From Campylobacteraceae bacterium (lineage in GTDB: Bacteria; Campylobacterota; Campylobacteria; Campylobacterales; Sulfurovaceae), in contig JALVEV010000272.1 in NCBI GenBank assembly GCA_027030605.1, positions 1 to 7,078 on the forward strand: a stretch of DNA of 7,078 bases, written 5' to 3'. How positions within the stretch are numbered: the first letter of the stretch is position 1; each line of letters opens with the position of its first letter. The translations under genes were made by a program, and so were the position numbers. Below, piece after piece: positions 1 through 5,965 of this stretch. Below the pieces are notes generated by a model that saw nothing but the letters and a program-made list of their open reading frames with translations, had not been told where the DNA came from and did not search any database.

Positions 1-1295
1 ACCTTTTTAGCCCCCTCACGAATAGAACAACGAACAACGTCCATAGAGGTAAATCCACCACCAACACAGACAACTGTTTTGTCTTTTAACTCATTAGAGG
101 CTGGAGAGCCTATACCATACTTATTCCACAAGTTTACCTTGTCAAGCATAGAAATCGCACCCCAATAACCACCCATATCAGGATTCTCATTTTTAGCACG
201 AACAGTCTTAGAGAGTCTTGCACCAAACCCAAGAAGAACAGCATCGTACTCAGACTCTATCTCTTTAAGTTTTTCAGCATCTACACGACAGTTATTTGTA
301 ATAGTAACTGCTTCCATATCTAAGACTAAGTCAATATCTTTATTGTACTTATTAACAGGCATTCTATACTCTGGAACACCTACTGCAACCTCACCACCAT
401 TAACAGGAAGCTCCTCAAAGATATGACAAGCAATCCCTTCAAGTGCCAAGTAGTATGCAGCAGTTAATCCAGCAGGACCAGCTCCAATAATAGCAACTTT
501 TTTACCATCGTTTCTAAGTGGTTTTGGCTCTTTTGGGTGTAACCAAGGTACTTCATGGTCAGTCTCATAGTCTGCACCAAGACGCTTAAGCTCCATAATA
601 GATATAGGTTCATCAAGATTAGCACGTCTACAAGCATCTTCACATGGGTGAGGACAAACTCTCCCACAGGTGTGTGCTAGAGGCATAGTTTGACGTGTTG
701 CAGCCAAAGAGTCTGTAAAGACCATGTCTCTTACACCCTCAATATAGGCAGGAATGTCAACATGTGCAGGACACATATCGGTACATGGTGCTGTTACTTT
801 AGCAATGTACGAAGTGTCACCCTCGTAGTGTTTAGATTGTTGCTGATTGTCAATACACTCATCAAACTGCTCTTTGTAGTGTTCCATTAGATCCAAAATC
901 GGTTTTGGAACCGTCTTCCCAATCTCACACTTTGAGGTGACCATCATCGTTTGAGAAATCTCTTTAAGGTGAGCAACATCATCATGCGTTCCCTCACCAC
1001 GAGCTATTTTATCGAGTAAGTCGTAAAGTATTCTACCTCCCCATCGACCAGGAGCACAACGACCACACGCTTCAGAGTACTCTTGGTACTGTGCAGCGTA
1101 TTGCGTTGCCAAGATAACCGCGTCTATATCTTCGTCAAAGATGGCAACACCATCCCAACCAATAAACGCTTTACTATCTCGCTCTCCATGATAGGTTTCA
1201 GGGAGTTTAAAAGCCGACTCACTCCACTCTTGCGATGGTTTACCACGATTGTCGATAAACTCATCACGCCAAGTAGAGAACAGTAATCTAGACAT
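1..1295 (-). CDS. GltD/DPD-type FAD oxidoreductase in the nuoF position of complex I, with NuoF-like cluster domain (3' end outside window)
   Basis: An open frame of 431 codons plus two bases starts at ATG 1295-1293 and runs off the left edge. The start has an AAGGA ribosome site at 1302-1306 and overlaps the upstream stop as TAATG. Residues about 73-150 resemble the C-terminal N3 [4Fe-4S] domain of NuoF (EACGRCAPGR at 75-84, SKCEIG at 121-126), but the third CxxCxxC cysteine is Gly83. Residues about 165-235 resemble the N-terminal Fe-S domain of GltD and dihydropyrimidine dehydrogenase (C171, C175, C210, C214, C218, C222). GAGPAG at 271-276 is the FAD dinucleotide motif, GVPEYRMP at 306-313 is the GltD-family signature, and GGGFTSMD at 412-419 begins an NAD(P)-binding fold. 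By GltD length, roughly 150-200 residues are missing. There is no NuoF FMN/NADH domain in the visible part. Inferred role: electron input to complex I from NAD(P)H or another donor. A GltD glutamate synthase small subunit is less likely because of the operon position and the N3-like domain. Confidence 0.85.
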   Translation of the reverse strand, partial: MSRLLFSTWRDEFIDNRGKPSQEWSESAFKLPETYHGERDSKAFIGWDGVAIFDEDIDAVILATQYAAQYQEYSEACGRCAPGRWGGRILYDLLDKIARGEGTHDDVAHLKEISQTMMVTSKCEIGKTVPKPILDLMEHYKEQFDECIDNQQQSKHYEGDTSYIAKVTAPCTDMCPAHVDIPAYIEGVRDMVFTDSLAATRQTMPLAHTCGRVCPHPCEDACRRANLDEPISIMELKRLGADYETDHEVPWLHPKEPKPLRNDGKKVAIIGAGPAGLTAAYYLALEGIACHIFEELPVNGGEVAVGVPEYRMPVNKYNKDIDLVLDMEAVTITNNCRVDAEKLKEIESEYDAVLLGFGARLSKTVRAKNENPDMGGYWGAISMLDKVNLWNKYGIGSPASNELKDKTVVCVGGGFTSMDVVRCSIREGAKK

Positions 1296-1528
1296 TATTT
1301 GTCCTTTTTAACTACAATAGTCCAGTCAACTTCATTAAATTTAAGAGAGTTCATAAGTTCAACACCCTCTTTCTCTTTAATAAAATCTGCCGATTTTTGA
1401 ATGTGAGAAAAATCTCCCACCTCAAAAAGAAAAATTCCTACCTCACCAGCTTTTAGTCCACTATCTATTAGCTCACCCATTCTGTCGTAAAAATCATCAT
1501 GTAGATGTCTTAAGTCATATCTTTGCAT
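1295..1528 (-). CDS. Short NuoE-position subunit of complex I (Campylobacterota type)
   Basis: This 77-residue protein sits between nuoD and the flavoprotein gene, where nuoE normally lies. It starts at ATG 1528-1526, overlapping the nuoD stop as TAATG. An AGGTGG ribosome site at 1536-1541 lies inside the nuoD tail. Ordinary NuoE is about 160 residues and binds a [2Fe-2S] cluster through four cysteines in a thioredoxin-like fold. This protein has no cysteine at all, so it cannot hold that cluster. It is mixed alpha/beta in character, with a hydrophobic strand around residues 30-37 (VGIFLFEV), a second near 68-73 and many charged residues; there is no signal peptide or membrane segment. Campylobacter and Helicobacter are known to carry similarly small, unrelated-looking proteins in this position (the HP1264/Cj1575c type), and this protein is probably of that kind. 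The likely job is to dock the neighbouring flavoprotein onto the complex; the exact function is not shown by the sequence. Confidence 0.8.
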   Translation of the reverse strand: MQRYDLRHLHDDFYDRMGELIDSGLKAGEVGIFLFEVGDFSHIQKSADFIKEKEGVELMNSLKFNEVDWTIVVKKDK

Positions 1529-2757
1529 TATCTATCCACCTCACCAAATACAATGTTGGTTGAACCAATAATGGTAACAACATCAGCTATATAGGTTCCT
1601 ACTAAAATCTCTTGAAGTAACCCTGTATGGAAGAACGATGGAGCTCTACACTTAAGACGATAAGCGTATGGCTCACCCTCTGATTTTATGTAGAATCCAA
1701 GCTCACCTTTTGGAGACTCTGTTGGAACATAGACTTCACCTTTTGGTGGTCTCATACCCTGAGTTACAAGCACAAAGTGTTGCATGAGTGCATAGTTTTG
1801 TGTCATAATCTCCTCTTTTGGAGCTGAGATATATTGAGGAGCGTGTGCCATTAGTTGTGGCTCTGTCTCGTCATATTTTAAGATTAACTGCTTGATAATC
1901 TTAATAGACTCCGTCATCTCAGCCATATAGAGTCGGTAACGTCCATAAGAGTCGTTTGTATCTGCTACTGGAATATCAAAATCTAACTCTCCATAAAGCT
2001 CATAAGGCTCCTCTTTACGAATATCGTAAGCAATCCCAGAACCTCTTAACATAGGACCAGTACATCCCCAAGAGAGAGCATCTTCAGGAGAGATAACCCC
2101 TACATCTTCCAAACGCATCTTCCAAATTCGATTCTCTTGAAGAAGTGCATTATAGGTATGCTCTAGCTCATACTCAACTTTATTACAGAAGTTTCTTAGA
2201 TTAATCATCCATCCATCAGGAATATCAAGAGGAACTCCCCCAATACGTACAGCAGAGTGGGTCAATCTTGCACCACAATAATCTTCCATTAAATCCATTG
2301 CAAATTCACGCTCACGGAATGCATATAAGAAGACAGACATAGCTCCAACATCAAGTGCATGAGTTGCAATAAAGAATAGATGTGAGATAAGTCTGTTAAG
2401 CTCTAAAAGTATTGTTCTAATAACTTGAGCTCGTCTTGGAGCTTCAATACCAAGAAGTTTCTCAACAGCTAATGCATAGGCATAGTTGTTTGATGTAGAC
2501 GCAATATAATCAAGTCTATCAGTTGTTGGTAAAAACTCATTATAGGTCATGTTTTCAGCCATCTTTTCAATACCACGGTGAAGATACCCAATATCAGGGT
2601 AAGCTTTTACCACCTGCTCTCCGTCAAGCTCAAGGACTAGTCTTAACTGACCATGAGCTGATGGGTGCTGTGGACCAAAGTTAATAACCATGGTATTATC
2701 ATCACGCTCAAAGTTAAGGTTTTCAAAAAATGGGGACAGTTTATTTGGTTGTTGCAT
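1528..2757 (-). CDS. nuoD: NADH-quinone oxidoreductase subunit D (49 kDa subunit)
   Basis: Peripheral-arm subunit of complex I that, with NuoB, forms the quinone-binding pocket next to the terminal N2 cluster. At 409 residues it has normal full length. The GPQHPSAHG motif at residues 28-36 and DRLDY at 80-84 carry His35 and Tyr84, which by spacing match the quinone-contacting His and Tyr of the Thermus 49 kDa subunit. IGYLHRGIEK at 56-65, the late ESPKGE motif and the C-terminal IVFGEVDR are also typical of the family, which derives from the large subunit of [NiFe] hydrogenases without the metal-binding cysteines. It starts 12 bases after the nuoC stop, with AGGGAG at 2764-2769 as the ribosome site. 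NuoC and NuoD are separate here, unlike the fused NuoCD of Escherichia coli. The TAA stop overlaps the next ATG. Cytoplasmic side of the inner membrane. Identification is secure. Confidence 0.98.
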   Translation of the reverse strand: MQQPNKLSPFFENLNFERDDNTMVINFGPQHPSAHGQLRLVLELDGEQVVKAYPDIGYLHRGIEKMAENMTYNEFLPTTDRLDYIASTSNNYAYALAVEKLLGIEAPRRAQVIRTILLELNRLISHLFFIATHALDVGAMSVFLYAFREREFAMDLMEDYCGARLTHSAVRIGGVPLDIPDGWMINLRNFCNKVEYELEHTYNALLQENRIWKMRLEDVGVISPEDALSWGCTGPMLRGSGIAYDIRKEEPYELYGELDFDIPVADTNDSYGRYRLYMAEMTESIKIIKQLILKYDETEPQLMAHAPQYISAPKEEIMTQNYALMQHFVLVTQGMRPPKGEVYVPTESPKGELGFYIKSEGEPYAYRLKCRAPSFFHTGLLQEILVGTYIADVVTIIGSTNIVFGEVDR

Positions 2758-2769
2758 ACTCTTCTCCCT

Positions 2770-3561
2770 CTACTTTCTATTTTCCAGTTGTTCACCACTA
2801 TCTTTAGTGTAGTCAACAAGGAATGTCTTACTGTATTCAATTTCTGTTTTTGTCTCACCTTCAGATATATCAGCTCCAAATGGAACTTCATATCCAACTC
2901 TTGAGAAACGTTTAGTATCGTATCTATCTATACGAGCAGGGTCTCTATTTTCAGGTCCAATTGCTTCACGAGCCTCTTTTCCAAAGATTTTATCAACCTC
3001 ATACCAAGAGGCGAACTCATCACCATGAAGAGGATAGGTCTTAAGCAGTGGATGACCTTCCCAATCATCAGGCATAAGAATTCTTTTCATAAATGGATGA
3101 TTATTAGCAACAATTCCAAACATATCAAACATCTCACGCTCTGCAAAGTTTGCTGCTTTATAGAGAGGAACCACTGACTCAACAGCCAACCCCTGCTCTA
3201 TTCTCATTACTAAACGCATTCTTTTAACCTCTTTAAGGTTCAAGAGTTGATAGAAAACCTCAAAGTTCCCATCTTTAGCAAGGTAATCTACTGCACTCAT
3301 CTCTGAAAGCATTGCATAACCACATTCATCTCTAAGAATCTCAAGTGCTTTATAGTTATCTTCATGGTTAATCTCAACAACCATTGAACCCAGTTCAATA
3401 CGTGAAGATTTAATCTCAACTTTTGCACTTAGCGTCTCTAAATGTTTAGCAAAAGCCTCATCTGTACTTACCTCTTCTCTAGGAGTTGATGGTACAACAT
3501 GAAATCTATCGGTATAGTAAGATTGTTTCTGAACATTGTCTTTTGGTACATATTTTCTCAT
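2770..3561 (-). CDS. nuoC: NADH-quinone oxidoreductase subunit C (30 kDa subunit)
   Basis: Structural subunit of the complex I peripheral arm that packs against NuoD and NuoB and carries no cofactor. The family signature is clear in the middle of the protein: AEREMFDMFGI, then HPFMKRILMPDDWEGHPLLKTYP, split here as HPFMKRILMPDD and WEGHPLLKTYP. At 263 residues it is longer than minimal bacterial NuoC (about 200). The extra length is an N-terminal leader of some 40 residues and a charged C-terminal tail after the signature that contains FGKEAREAIGPENRDPARI; such a tail is what I expect of Campylobacterota NuoC. The start ATG 3561-3559 overlaps the nuoB stop as TAATG, with an AAGG ribosome site about 10 bases upstream. 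It ends with TAG, 12 bases before nuoD. No signal peptide or membrane segment. Identification is secure. Confidence 0.97.
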   Translation of the reverse strand: MRKYVPKDNVQKQSYYTDRFHVVPSTPREEVSTDEAFAKHLETLSAKVEIKSSRIELGSMVVEINHEDNYKALEILRDECGYAMLSEMSAVDYLAKDGNFEVFYQLLNLKEVKRMRLVMRIEQGLAVESVVPLYKAANFAEREMFDMFGIVANNHPFMKRILMPDDWEGHPLLKTYPLHGDEFASWYEVDKIFGKEAREAIGPENRDPARIDRYDTKRFSRVGYEVPFGADISEGETKTEIEYSKTFLVDYTKDSGEQLENRK

Positions 3562-4079
3562 TATATTAACCTTAAGTTCTGTTTTGTATTGTTTTTCATG
3601 TTTGCAGACTCTCGTCTAATCTTCTTTTGAAGCATCATCAGTGCATATTGAAGTGTCTCAGGACGTGGTGCACACCCTGGAAGATAGATATCTACAGGAA
3701 CAATTCTATCAACACCTTGTACAGTTGCGTAGGTATTAAACATTCCCCCTGTATTGGCACATGACCCCATTGAAATCACCCATTTAGGCTCTGTCATCTG
3801 GTCATAGAGTCTTCGTGCAAACTCAGCATGTTTCTTAGAGAGAGTACCAGCGAGTATCATAACATCAGACTGACGTGGAGAGGCTCTAAAGATAGTTCCC
3901 ATTCTATCGAAGTCATATCGTGATGCTCCCGATGCCATCATCTCAATCGCACAACATGCGAGTCCATAGGTTAAAGGCCAAAGTGAGTTACTTCGCCCCC
4001 AGTTTACTAAATGGTCAACTGTAGTTAATGCTACAGGTAAGCCTCCTGCCGAGGCGTAGTTTACTTGATGCTGTGCCAT
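3561..4079 (-). CDS. nuoB: NADH-quinone oxidoreductase subunit B (PSST subunit, N2 cluster)
   Basis: Complex I subunit that binds the terminal [4Fe-4S] cluster N2, the direct electron donor to quinone. All four expected ligands are present: the adjacent pair Cys42-Cys43 in GLACCAIEMM, Cys107 in SMGSCANTGGMF, and Cys136 in YLPGCAPRPE. The family motif SPRQSDVMILAGT lies at about residues 67-79. The length of 172 residues is typical. The last 20 or so residues are basic and asparagine-rich, and look like a variable tail. The start codon lies inside nuoA (19-base overlap), and an AGGAG site at 4087-4091 sits 7 bases upstream, which supports this start. The TAA stop overlaps the nuoC start. It acts on the cytoplasmic face of the inner membrane. 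Identification is secure. Confidence 0.98.
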   Translation of the reverse strand: MAQHQVNYASAGGLPVALTTVDHLVNWGRSNSLWPLTYGLACCAIEMMASGASRYDFDRMGTIFRASPRQSDVMILAGTLSKKHAEFARRLYDQMTEPKWVISMGSCANTGGMFNTYATVQGVDRIVPVDIYLPGCAPRPETLQYALMMLQKKIRRESANMKNNTKQNLRLI

Positions 4080-4450
4080 TCAAGAGCTCCTTTTTTCCAT
4101 GCGTAAATAAATCCAATAGTTAAAAGTACAATAAAGAGTACCATCTCTGCAAATCCAAACCAACCGAGTAACTTAAAGTCAATTGCCCAAGGGAACATAA
4201 AGATAATCTCTACATCAAACAAAATGAATAGAAGAGCTATTAAGTAGAACTGTGTTGAGATGGTATTGGGTTGTTTGGTAACTTCTGGTCCACACTCATA
4301 AATTGTGAGCTTCAACTTCTCCGTGTCGAGCTTTGCCAATTTTCTACTTACAAATCGTGCCGCCAATAGTGTTGCATTAAATGCTACAACTGTCACGACG
4401 AACAAGAAGAAAATACCGAAATAGGGGTGATGATTCATCACTTGAGTCAT
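4061..4450 (-). CDS. nuoA: NADH-quinone oxidoreductase subunit A (membrane subunit)
   Basis: Small membrane subunit of complex I that lies at the junction of the membrane and peripheral arms near the quinone channel. The 129 residues carry three predicted membrane helices at about residues 10-34, 66-87 and 94-115. Family motifs are YECGPE at 51-56 with the conserved Cys-Gly-Pro-Glu loop, FDVEIIFMFPWA between helices 2 and 3, and YAWKKGALEW near the C terminus. It is the first gene of the nuo operon. An AGGAG site at 4456-4460 lies 5 bases before ATG 4450-4448, so this start is preferred over the second methionine four codons later. It overlaps nuoB by 19 bases, which suggests translational coupling. 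Identification is secure. Confidence 0.97.
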   Translation of the reverse strand: MTQVMNHHPYFGIFFLFVVTVVAFNATLLAARFVSRKLAKLDTEKLKLTIYECGPEVTKQPNTISTQFYLIALLFILFDVEIIFMFPWAIDFKLLGWFGFAEMVLFIVLLTIGFIYAWKKGALEWHSIK

Positions 4451-4455
4451 TAAAA

Positions 4456-4460
4456 CTCCT
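4456..4460 (-). promoter_or_regulatory. Ribosome binding site of nuoA
   Basis: AGGAG on the minus strand, 5 bases before ATG 4450-4448. This decides the start against the methionine at codon 5. Confidence 0.75.
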
Positions 4461-4526
4461 TTTGTACAAGATGTTATTCTCTGTTACCATTTTCACTTAA
4501 ATAGAGAAAATGGGTAGAGTATTGTG

Positions 4527-4555
4527 TTTATACTATCGTAAAATAGATGAAATAA
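4527..4555 (-). promoter_or_regulatory. Candidate proximal promoter of the nuo operon
   Basis: On the minus strand a TATAAA -10 element lies at 4527-4532, with a weak TTATTT at 4550-4555 (17-base spacer) inside T-rich DNA. Campylobacterota sigma-70 promoters typically rely on the -10 and upstream T-rich tracts rather than a good -35. A start near 4519 would give a leader of about 70 bases before nuoA. Inferred from sequence only. Confidence 0.4.
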
Positions 4556-4592
4556 GTTGTGTAGTAATGGTGTTTAAAGAAGAAAAAAATGT

Positions 4593-4611
4593 TTGTAACG
4601 ATGGGTTACAA
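4593..4611. promoter_or_regulatory. Interrupted palindrome, candidate operator upstream of nuoA
   Basis: TTGTAAC, 5 bases, GTTACAA: a perfect 7-base inverted repeat of 19 bases in total, the size of a dimeric regulator site. It lies between the two candidate nuo promoters, immediately downstream of the distal -10. It is not followed by a T run, so it is not a terminator. The regulator is unknown; the half site resembles but does not equal the usual Crp/Fnr-family half sites. Confidence 0.35.
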
Positions 4612-4617
4612 CGGAGT

Positions 4618-4634
4618 ATTGTACAAAAAATAAT
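4618..4634 (-). promoter_or_regulatory. Candidate distal promoter of the nuo operon
   Basis: On the minus strand TACAAT (4618-4623) follows an uninterrupted T run ending in G, which fits the T-rich-then--10 pattern described for Campylobacterota. Transcription would start near 4611, at the edge of the interrupted palindrome at 4593-4611. No good -35 is seen. It is an alternative or addition to the proximal candidate. Confidence 0.3.
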
Positions 4635-4740
4635 CAGGACTCTTCTTATCCGATTTTAGCCACATAAGTGTGTGATTTTATATTAAAGATATGAGTTGAC
4701 AAAAAACTTGATATCTCTTTGCTATCACTAGCTTATTCTC

Positions 4741-4793
4741 AAAATAACTTAGATTTTACCTCTAAAAAGCTTTAGAGGTAAAATTATTTTTTA
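4741..4793 (-). terminator. Hairpin terminator after the channel-like gene
   Basis: A perfect 14-base-pair stem (4753-4766 with 4771-4784) encloses a 4-base loop, beginning 21 bases after the TAG stop of the channel-like gene. On the minus strand the stem is followed by a mixed AT stretch ending in TTATTTT, a weak U tract. On the plus strand it is followed by TATTTTTT, a better U tract. It should therefore separate the channel-like gene from the nuo promoter and could also stop antisense transcripts. Confidence 0.75.
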
Positions 4794-4805
4794 AATAAAA
4801 TACTA

Positions 4806-5894
4806 CTACTTTTTCAACCACTTCTCCTGCAACTGCTGATGAAAACTCTTCTCTAAGCCATTTGCTTCTCGTAACCTTAAAAGTACTCTATCTACCTGCT
4901 CTTTTAAAGGACTGCCTGTTGGAAATACAATTCCATAGTTTTGAGGATTAAAAGTAAAAGGTAGAACAAGAAGAGCTTTCTTCTTCTCTTTTTTATTAAT
5001 TTTATTAGCAAGATAAACTAGTCGAGGACCATCATGAACTAAAGCTTCTGCCTTTCCACTTCGTACTAAAGCGATTCCCTCTTCTATATTTTTTACAGGA
5101 ATAACATTTGCTCCAATCTTCTCAAGATACTTTCTTGGTGCATCTGTTGCTACAGCAGCCACATACTTACCTGCTAAATCTTTTTCAGAACGAATTGACC
5201 CTCCAATAGCTTGTGCAGTTAGAGCAGAAGTTACAATTGCAGTCAAGATACTTACAGCTAAAATTCCTACAATATGCCACATCAAATCAATCACTCTAGC
5301 TACTCCTTTGCTAGGTGGTGTCTCCCATGTAATAAGCATAGTAACCCCCCACCAAAAGGCATCAACAATTCCAGAGGGATACTGCTTGGAAAATAGTGTA
5401 GAGTTTTTATCTCTTCTATCAACAAACCAACGGAGATGAATAGTAATAAGAAGAAAGAGTAAGAATATCAATGTTGTTTCAAGATTCATCATCTTCTTCA
5501 ACTCTTTACCCATAAGCTCTAGCACAGAAGAGCTAGACTTTGAGGCATCAACCATAACTTGTAACCCTAATTCATACATAGAGGTAGAAAAGTCTATCTC
5601 TTTCTCACGGGCAGAGGTAATAGTAATTGCAGAGATAGCGACATCAATCTTTTTATTTTTAGCAGCATCAATTAACTCCGATGTTGAATTATGATAGACC
5701 CACTCTGTCTTAAGGTGAAGCTCCTCTGCAATCTTATTCCAAAGGTCAATACTAAAACCAATTGGCTTACGATTTTCAACGGATGTATTTTTATCATACA
5801 TCACCCATGGTTCAGAGGGTTTAATCCCTACTTTTAAAGTTTCACTCTGAGCATAGAGTGAAAAAAACAGCATAAAAAACAGTAGAAAACGCAT
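4806..5894 (-). CDS. Prokaryotic glutamate-receptor-type channel / family 3 solute-binding membrane protein
   Basis: A 362-residue protein read from ATG 5894-5892; a GTG one codon earlier is also in frame, but the AGGAG at 5900-5904 would be only 2 bases from it. Residues 1-15 are a signal peptide (hydrophobic, LYA before the likely cleavage). Residues about 20-115 form the first half of a family 3 periplasmic binding domain (LKVGIKPSEPW; GFSIDLWNKIA; TSAREKEIDFS with the ligand-carboxylate Arg96). A membrane helix follows at about 140-157, a re-entrant pore-like segment at 178-194 (FWWGVTMLITWETPP) and a second helix at 203-227. The second half of the binding domain (about 233-362) includes the HDGP acidic site, Asp288. 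This S1-M1-P-M2-S2 order is that of GluR0-like ligand-gated channels, not of a free ABC binding protein. The pore lacks the usual TVGYGD filter. Likely an inner-membrane ligand-gated ion channel or sensor for an amino acid or other small acid; the ligand is not deducible. Single-gene unit. Confidence 0.8.
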   Translation of the reverse strand: MRFLLFFMLFFSLYAQSETLKVGIKPSEPWVMYDKNTSVENRKPIGFSIDLWNKIAEELHLKTEWVYHNSTSELIDAAKNKKIDVAISAITITSAREKEIDFSTSMYELGLQVMVDASKSSSSVLELMGKELKKMMNLETTLIFLLFLLITIHLRWFVDRRDKNSTLFSKQYPSGIVDAFWWGVTMLITWETPPSKGVARVIDLMWHIVGILAVSILTAIVTSALTAQAIGGSIRSEKDLAGKYVAAVATDAPRKYLEKIGANVIPVKNIEEGIALVRSGKAEALVHDGPRLVYLANKINKKEKKKALLVLPFTFNPQNYGIVFPTGSPLKEQVDRVLLRLREANGLEKSFHQQLQEKWLKK

Positions 5895-5899
5895 CACTA

Positions 5900-5904
5900 C
5901 TCCT
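5900..5904 (-). promoter_or_regulatory. Ribosome binding site deciding ATG over GTG for the channel-like gene
   Basis: AGGAG on the minus strand, 5 bases before ATG 5894-5892 and only 2 bases before the in-frame GTG 5897-5895. The ATG is therefore the probable start. Confidence 0.7.
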
Positions 5905-5956
5905 GAATATATTTTTTTAGAAGTGAAGTATACATAGTAGAGGTAAAACGTGAGTC

Positions 5957-5965
5957 ATTTTAGCA
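5957..5965 (-). promoter_or_regulatory. Candidate extended -10 promoter of the channel-like gene
   Basis: On the minus strand TGCTAAAAT is an extended -10 (TG, one base, TAAAAT) preceded by T-rich DNA, without a recognisable -35. A start near 5950 gives a leader of about 55 bases. A second possible -10, TATACT, lies at 5927-5932. Inference only. Confidence 0.35.

Larger units (their letters stand above)
4451..4805. other. Non-coding region between the channel-like gene and nuoA
   Basis: This 355-base stretch has no convincing gene on either strand. From right to left it holds the hairpin terminator of the channel-like gene (4741-4793), a stretch with an imperfect inverted repeat (4688-4715), a region with two candidate minus-strand -10 elements (4618-4623 and 4527-4532), an interrupted palindrome (4593-4611), two copies of the 8-base palindrome TTGTACAA (4462-4469 and 4619-4626) and the nuoA ribosome site. 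It is most simply read as the terminator plus the promoter and leader of the nuo operon. A perfect TTGACA occurs on the plus strand at 4696-4701, but no -10 follows at a usable distance. Confidence 0.7.

Noticed and set aside
464..667. Minus-strand 67-codon open frame in another frame of the flavoprotein gene
   Set aside because: Overlaps the Fe-S domain coding region in a shifted frame and gives a leucine-rich low-information peptide.
690..890. Plus-strand open frame opposite the flavoprotein gene
   Set aside because: It lies antisense within a frame whose protein has clear Fe-S and FAD motifs, and its own translation has no recognisable features or ribosome site.
1083..1286. Plus-strand open frame opposite the start of the flavoprotein gene
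   Set aside because: Antisense shadow of the N3-like domain coding sequence; no family resemblance.
2643..2904. Open frames on both strands across the nuoC/nuoD junction
   Set aside because: Out-of-frame and antisense shadows of two securely identified genes.
4688..4715. Imperfect inverted repeat with GATAT/ATATC arms and a perfect TTGACA inside
   Set aside because: The stem is broken by an asymmetric bulge, and no -10 follows TTGACA at 16-18 bases on the plus strand, so neither a regulator site nor a promoter is supported.
5938..5948. TAGAGGTAAAA repeated upstream (5938-5948) and downstream (4773-4783) of the channel-like gene
   Set aside because: An 11-base match is expected several times by chance in 7 kb of AT-rich DNA; the downstream copy is explained by the terminator stem.
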